DNA of 64,000 nucleotides. Source: Erysipelotrichaceae bacterium (GTDB lineage Bacteria > Bacillota_I > Bacilli_A > RFN20 > CAG-449). Shown piece after piece: positions 60,132 to 64,000 of this stretch. A model generated the notes under the pieces. That model had not been told where the DNA came from. It ran no database searches and worked only from the letters and a program-made list of their open reading frames with translations. The DNA is taken from NCBI GenBank assembly GCA_015059045.1, contig SVBD01000002.1, positions 62,001-126,000 of the forward strand, read 5' to 3'. Every line of letters starts with the position of its first letter. Within the stretch, counting starts at the first letter, position 1. Made by a program: the position numbers and the translations under genes.

Positions 60132-60816
60132 TTTCTTAATTCAATTATCCGAATCTGATAAAAGAGTTTTAATTGCTCTTTGCTTAGTATTAATTATTTT
60201 AATTATTTTATTTGGTTATTTAGTTAAACTTATTAAATATATTCTAGGTAAAAAAGCAGATTACGTTGATAATTCAATGTATGACTTATTAGACGCTAAT
60301 GTGATTTTAGATAAAAAGCATTTTAGAAGAGTTTCATGGGAAAAGAATAGAAGAAAGTTCTACTTTGAAGCAAGACTTCCTATCTTCTTCTTATTATTAT
60401 CTTGGTTTATGATTTTTATCTATATGTGCGTTGTTGGATTTGATTTATCATTTATTGCAAAATATAACAATGATCTGGTTTTAAAATTAGATTGGTCAGA
60501 ATCAATGATTCTATTATTAGATTTTATTCCAGCATTTGCTAAATGGCCAGAAGTAGTTAAAGTACCAGTTTTCCATTTTAATAAAATTGATGCATGGCTA
60601 ACTTATTTATTTGATATTGGATTTATATATAGTATCATTCATTTCATTCTTTGCTCTATTGTTTTACTTGCTAGAAATATCAGAACTATTAAAACTTCAA
60701 GCGAATACTTCAAAAAAGATTTAAAACAATTAAAAGAAGCAAAAATTAAAGCTCGTGGGGTTCATATCAAACAACCAAACGAAGAAATGAAGCAAATGAT
60801 TAAAGATGAAACTTAA
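60115..60816 (+). CDS. Membrane protein of unknown function
   Basis: About four hydrophobic segments; overlapping start with the preceding gene (RBS AGAGGAGG). Confidence 0.6.
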   Translation: MNMIINFLIQLSESDKRVLIALCLVLIILIILFGYLVKLIKYILGKKADYVDNSMYDLLDANVILDKKHFRRVSWEKNRRKFYFEARLPIFFLLLSWFMIFIYMCVVGFDLSFIAKYNNDLVLKLDWSESMILLLDFIPAFAKWPEVVKVPVFHFNKIDAWLTYLFDIGFIYSIIHFILCSIVLLARNIRTIKTSSEYFKKDLKQLKEAKIKARGVHIKQPNEEMKQMIKDET

Positions 60817-60844
60817 AAAGCATACGAGCTAAATCGTATGCTTT
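60817..60844. terminator. Bidirectional terminator
   Basis: AAAGCATACGA-GCTAAA-TCGTATGCTTT. Confidence 0.85.
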
Positions 60845-61830
60845 TATTCTAATCCATCTGGGTTATTTTTGTGGAAGTTATATGCTGAAGATATAATATC
60901 TTCTAAGTCTTTTTTATTCTCCCAACCTAGAATTTCTTTAGCTTTTTTATTTGAAGCTACAAGAATTGAAGGGTCTCCTGGTCTTCTTGATGCTAATTCT
61001 TTTTTAATAGATTTTTCAGCTATTTTTTCACTTGTATTTATTACTTCAAGAACACTATGGCCAACACCTGTTCCTAAATTAAAGATGTTTGAATCATTTC
61101 CTTTTAATAAATAATCAATTGCTTTAATATGCGCAGAAGCTAAATCTTCTACGTGAATATAATCTCTAATACAAGTTCCATCATTAGTAGGATAGTCATT
61201 ACCAAATATTGAAATATGGTCTCTTTTTCCAAGTGGTACTTGTAATACTAATGGGATTAAGTGAGTTTCTGGATTATGATCTTCTCCTAAAACTCCATCA
61301 CTACTTGCTCCTGCTGCATTAAAGTATCTTAATGACACATATTTAATTCCAATACATTTATCACACCATTTCATAATGGTTTCCATCATTAATTTAGTTT
61401 CTCCATATACTGAAGTTGGTTCTGTTTTACTTTCTTCAGTAAGGATTTGATCGTCTTGTTCTCCATAAGTAGCCGCGCTAGAAGAAAAGACAATTTTATT
61501 AACCCCAACTTCTTGCATTGCTTGAAGTAAACTAATCATTCCATAGACATTGTTATCAAAGTATGAAAGAGGATCTTTCATACTAACACCAACTAGAGAC
61601 AAAGCAGCAAAATGAACTACAGCATCAACTTTTTCTTCTTTCAAAACTTTTACCAATTCAGTTTTATTCCTGATATCTAAATTATAAAATTTTGCTCTTT
61701 TATCCACACTTGAAAGATGTCCGGTATTTAAGTTGTCAACAACAACAACATCGTATCCTACATTTAAGAATTCTCTTACATTAATTGAGCCAATATAACC
61801 CGCTCCACCAACAATTAATATTTTTGACAT
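60844..61830 (-). CDS. galE: UDP-glucose 4-epimerase
   Basis: ILIVGGAGYIGSINVREFL; FSSSAATYGEQD; YFNAAGA. Confidence 0.94.
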   Translation of the reverse strand: MSKILIVGGAGYIGSINVREFLNVGYDVVVVDNLNTGHLSSVDKRAKFYNLDIRNKTELVKVLKEEKVDAVVHFAALSLVGVSMKDPLSYFDNNVYGMISLLQAMQEVGVNKIVFSSSAATYGEQDDQILTEESKTEPTSVYGETKLMMETIMKWCDKCIGIKYVSLRYFNAAGASSDGVLGEDHNPETHLIPLVLQVPLGKRDHISIFGNDYPTNDGTCIRDYIHVEDLASAHIKAIDYLLKGNDSNIFNLGTGVGHSVLEVINTSEKIAEKSIKKELASRRPGDPSILVASNKKAKEILGWENKKDLEDIISSAYNFHKNNPDGLE

Positions 61831-61841
61831 AATTTTCTCCT

Positions 61842-62915
61842 TTATTTAATAATATTTTCGATTTGAGATAATGTAGTATTTTTACCTACTACTAAAGTAT
61901 ATTTACCATTTCTAACTTCTTTACCAGTAGATTTAATTTCTAAAGATGCTTTAGAAATCTTTTCATTAGTATCTTCAATTGAAACACCATATCCAGCATT
62001 AAATACATATCCGCCTAATTCTCTAATTGCGTTATCTTCATCTAGTGAATCATAAACAGAAGAAGATATTTTGCTTGGTTTTAATGTATTTTCTTTAACA
62101 TAGTTAGAAGTATAAATTCCTTCATTTTCACTTACAGAAATAGCATAACTTGCATTAGTTAAATACGCTTCTTTTAAAGTATTAACATACTTTACTTGAT
62201 AAGTAGTATTTTTAAATATATCGAAATCATCCTTTTCTCCTATAACAACAAAATCAAAATGATTTGTAGGTAATAAGTTTATTTTTTCTACAGATATAAC
62301 TATAGCAGGAGAAGATGCTTTACCTTTAATAGTTATCTTTCTACGATGATTGTTTTCATCTGGGAAAGTATAAATAGTAGTTTCTAAAAGTTCGTCACCT
62401 GTATAATGATAGCAAACACCTTTACTTTGATATGTATCAACAGAATCACAAATCATATAGTCGCCATCTTCTAAAGTAAATAAGTCTACTTGTTCATCGA
62501 GTTTTGTTCCTAATGTATATTTTAAAGAAGAATCAATAACAAACGGATTCTTTAAAAGATCTACTAACCAAATATTATTTTTATAATTTAATGATGAATA
62601 AGAAACTCTTGAAGATGAGGTTAACAAATATTTACCATATACTGCAAAATCGTTTACATCAATAGTATTGGAAATTCTTTCTTCATAAATCTCTTTTGAT
62701 TTAGAACTAGATTTACCATTTAATTGAATAATTTCGCTGTTGATAATTTGTTGTTTTTCACTGACGTTCTTAACAATTGTATCTACTAAAAGATAAGAAA
62801 AATACGCAAGTAAAAGAGCGTTTGCTAAAATCAAGCATCCGCGAATTCTTTTCTTTTGTCGAAGTTTTCTTTTTAATTCTTCTTCTTGGCTAAATTCTTT
62901 TAATTCTAATGCCAT
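61842..62915 (-). CDS. Membrane-anchored protein of unknown function
   Basis: Single N-terminal TM after a Lys/Arg-rich segment; large extracytoplasmic region. Confidence 0.6.
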   Translation of the reverse strand: MALELKEFSQEEELKRKLRQKKRIRGCLILANALLLAYFSYLLVDTIVKNVSEKQQIINSEIIQLNGKSSSKSKEIYEERISNTIDVNDFAVYGKYLLTSSSRVSYSSLNYKNNIWLVDLLKNPFVIDSSLKYTLGTKLDEQVDLFTLEDGDYMICDSVDTYQSKGVCYHYTGDELLETTIYTFPDENNHRRKITIKGKASSPAIVISVEKINLLPTNHFDFVVIGEKDDFDIFKNTTYQVKYVNTLKEAYLTNASYAISVSENEGIYTSNYVKENTLKPSKISSSVYDSLDEDNAIRELGGYVFNAGYGVSIEDTNEKISKASLEIKSTGKEVRNGKYTLVVGKNTTLSQIENIIK

Positions 62916-62923
62916 GTTATCTC

Positions 62924-64000
62924 CTAATAGTCAATCTTTCCATATGTTCTTGGGAATGGTTCAACATCTCTAATATTTTCCATACCACTTAGATACATTA
63001 ATAATCTTTCAAATCCGATGCCAAATCCAGCATGTTTGCAACCACCATATCTTCTCAAGTCAAGATACCATTGATAGCATTCCATATTCATGTTTGCATC
63101 TTTCATTTTCTTTTCTAAGATATCGTAACGTTCTTCTCTTTGTGAGCCTCCAACAAGTTCTCCAATTCCTGGAACTAATAAGTCACAAGCTGCAACTGTT
63201 TTTCCATCATCATTCTCTCTCATGTAGAATGATTTAATTTCTTTTGGATAATTAATTAAGAATACTGGTCCTTTTACTACTTCTTCAGTGATGTATTTTT
63301 CGTGTTCACTTTGTAAATCTAGACCCCAGTAGATGTTTTTGTTATCAAATTTATGTCCATTTTTAACTGCTTCTTGAAGTAACTTAATTGCTTCTGTATA
63401 TTCCATTCTTCTAAATGGAGTATTAATAACGTGATTCAATCTTGCTTTTAGTGTGTTATCGATAAATTTATCGAAGAATTCCATTTCTTCTGGAGCGTTT
63501 TCAAAACAATAGTTAATACAATAAATTAAGCAATCTTCGATTAATTGCATATCATCTTCTAAATCTGCAAAAGCGATTTCTGGTTCAATCATCCAGAACT
63601 CAGAAGCATGAGTCTTTGTATTTGATTTTTCACTTCTAAAAGTTGGACCGAAAGTATATACATCTCTAAATGCCATTGCAAACGATTCAACGTGAATTTG
63701 TCCAGAACCAGATAATAAAGTTGTTCTTCCAAAATATTCATTTGGATCTTTATCATTAGTTATACAATGGAACATGTTATCACCTTCACATGTAATACCA
63801 GTTAAGATTGGAGTATGCACATAAACAAATCCTTGATTTTGGAAAAATTCATGAATTGCCATACTTAATACACTTCTTAAACGGAAGACGGCATTAAAAG
63901 TATTTGTTCTAGGACGTAAATGAGCAATTTCTCTTAAATATTCAAAACTATGTCTTTTCTTTTGTAATGGATACGAAGGATCAACAAAACCTTCTAATTG
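62924..64000 (-). CDS. asnS: Asparaginyl-tRNA synthetase (5' end beyond window)
   Basis: ORF track starts at an internal Met (63862). Upstream in-frame sequence translates to [53 protein letters not shown] and is open to the window end. Confidence 0.93.
   Translation of the reverse strand, partial: QLEGFVDPSYPLQKKRHSFEYLREIAHLRPRTNTFNAVFRLRSVLSMAIHEFFQNQGFVYVHTPILTGITCEGDNMFHCITNDKDPNEYFGRTTLLSGSGQIHVESFAMAFRDVYTFGPTFRSEKSNTKTHASEFWMIEPEIAFADLEDDMQLIEDCLIYCINYCFENAPEEMEFFDKFIDNTLKARLNHVINTPFRRMEYTEAIKLLQEAVKNGHKFDNKNIYWGLDLQSEHEKYITEEVVKGPVFLINYPKEIKSFYMRENDDGKTVAACDLLVPGIGELVGGSQREERYDILEKKMKDANMNMECYQWYLDLRRYGGCKHAGFGIGFERLLMYLSGMENIRDVEPFPRTYGKIDY

Noticed and set aside
62924-63862. Truncated asnS as a short paralogue
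   Set aside because: The reading frame continues to the window edge; truncation is only the ORF caller choosing an internal Met.
1-64000. TGA read as tryptophan (genetic code 4)
   Set aside because: Family-complete proteins are unbroken in a track where TGA is a stop, and Trp codons I checked are TGG; TGA looks unused rather than reassigned.
1-64000. CRISPR array, prophage, IS element
   Set aside because: No regularly spaced repeats, cas, capsid, integrase or DDE transposase seen. The Rpn gene is transposase-family by name but has no terminal repeats visible.

Overview
AT-rich Firmicutes/Bacilli-type chromosomal window (Erysipelotrichia- or Mollicutes-related by gene content; lineage is an inference). 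Most of it is core genome: asd, prs, addAB-like, ccpA-like LacI, deoC, rpmF, mtaB, rsmE, nfo, metK, pduL, gatCAB, pcrA, galE, asnS, an NADH-dependent [FeFe]-hydrogenase operon (HydABC), GH13, two ABC half-exporters, MscS and one tRNA-Thr(CGU). The best candidate for an undescribed system is the left end (1 to ~6995, minus strand, running off the window). A consensus promoter with a perfect cre match leads a gene set encoding: a Lys/Glu-rich protein with a catalytically degenerate EAL fold; a signal-anchored extracellular protein; a TasA/camelysin-like protein with a SipW-type signal peptide; an ER-type (Ser-His) SipW-like signal peptidase with a cytoplasmic tail; a membrane-anchored McrB-like AAA+ ATPase; and a DUF2357-like protein. 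Other notable observations: (i) an HTH/nucleotidyltransferase toxin-antitoxin-like pair lying between two ~65-bp near-identical copies of the 3' end of an ABC substrate-binding protein gene; (ii) no TGA stop codon at any of the roughly 57 credible CDS ends I inspected, and no sign of TGA as a sense codon; (iii) palindromic operators upstream of a Crp/Fnr regulator, HydABC and a YtxH-like gene; (iv) an orphan Rpn C-terminal tail gene. No CRISPR array, rRNA, prophage or transposase was seen.
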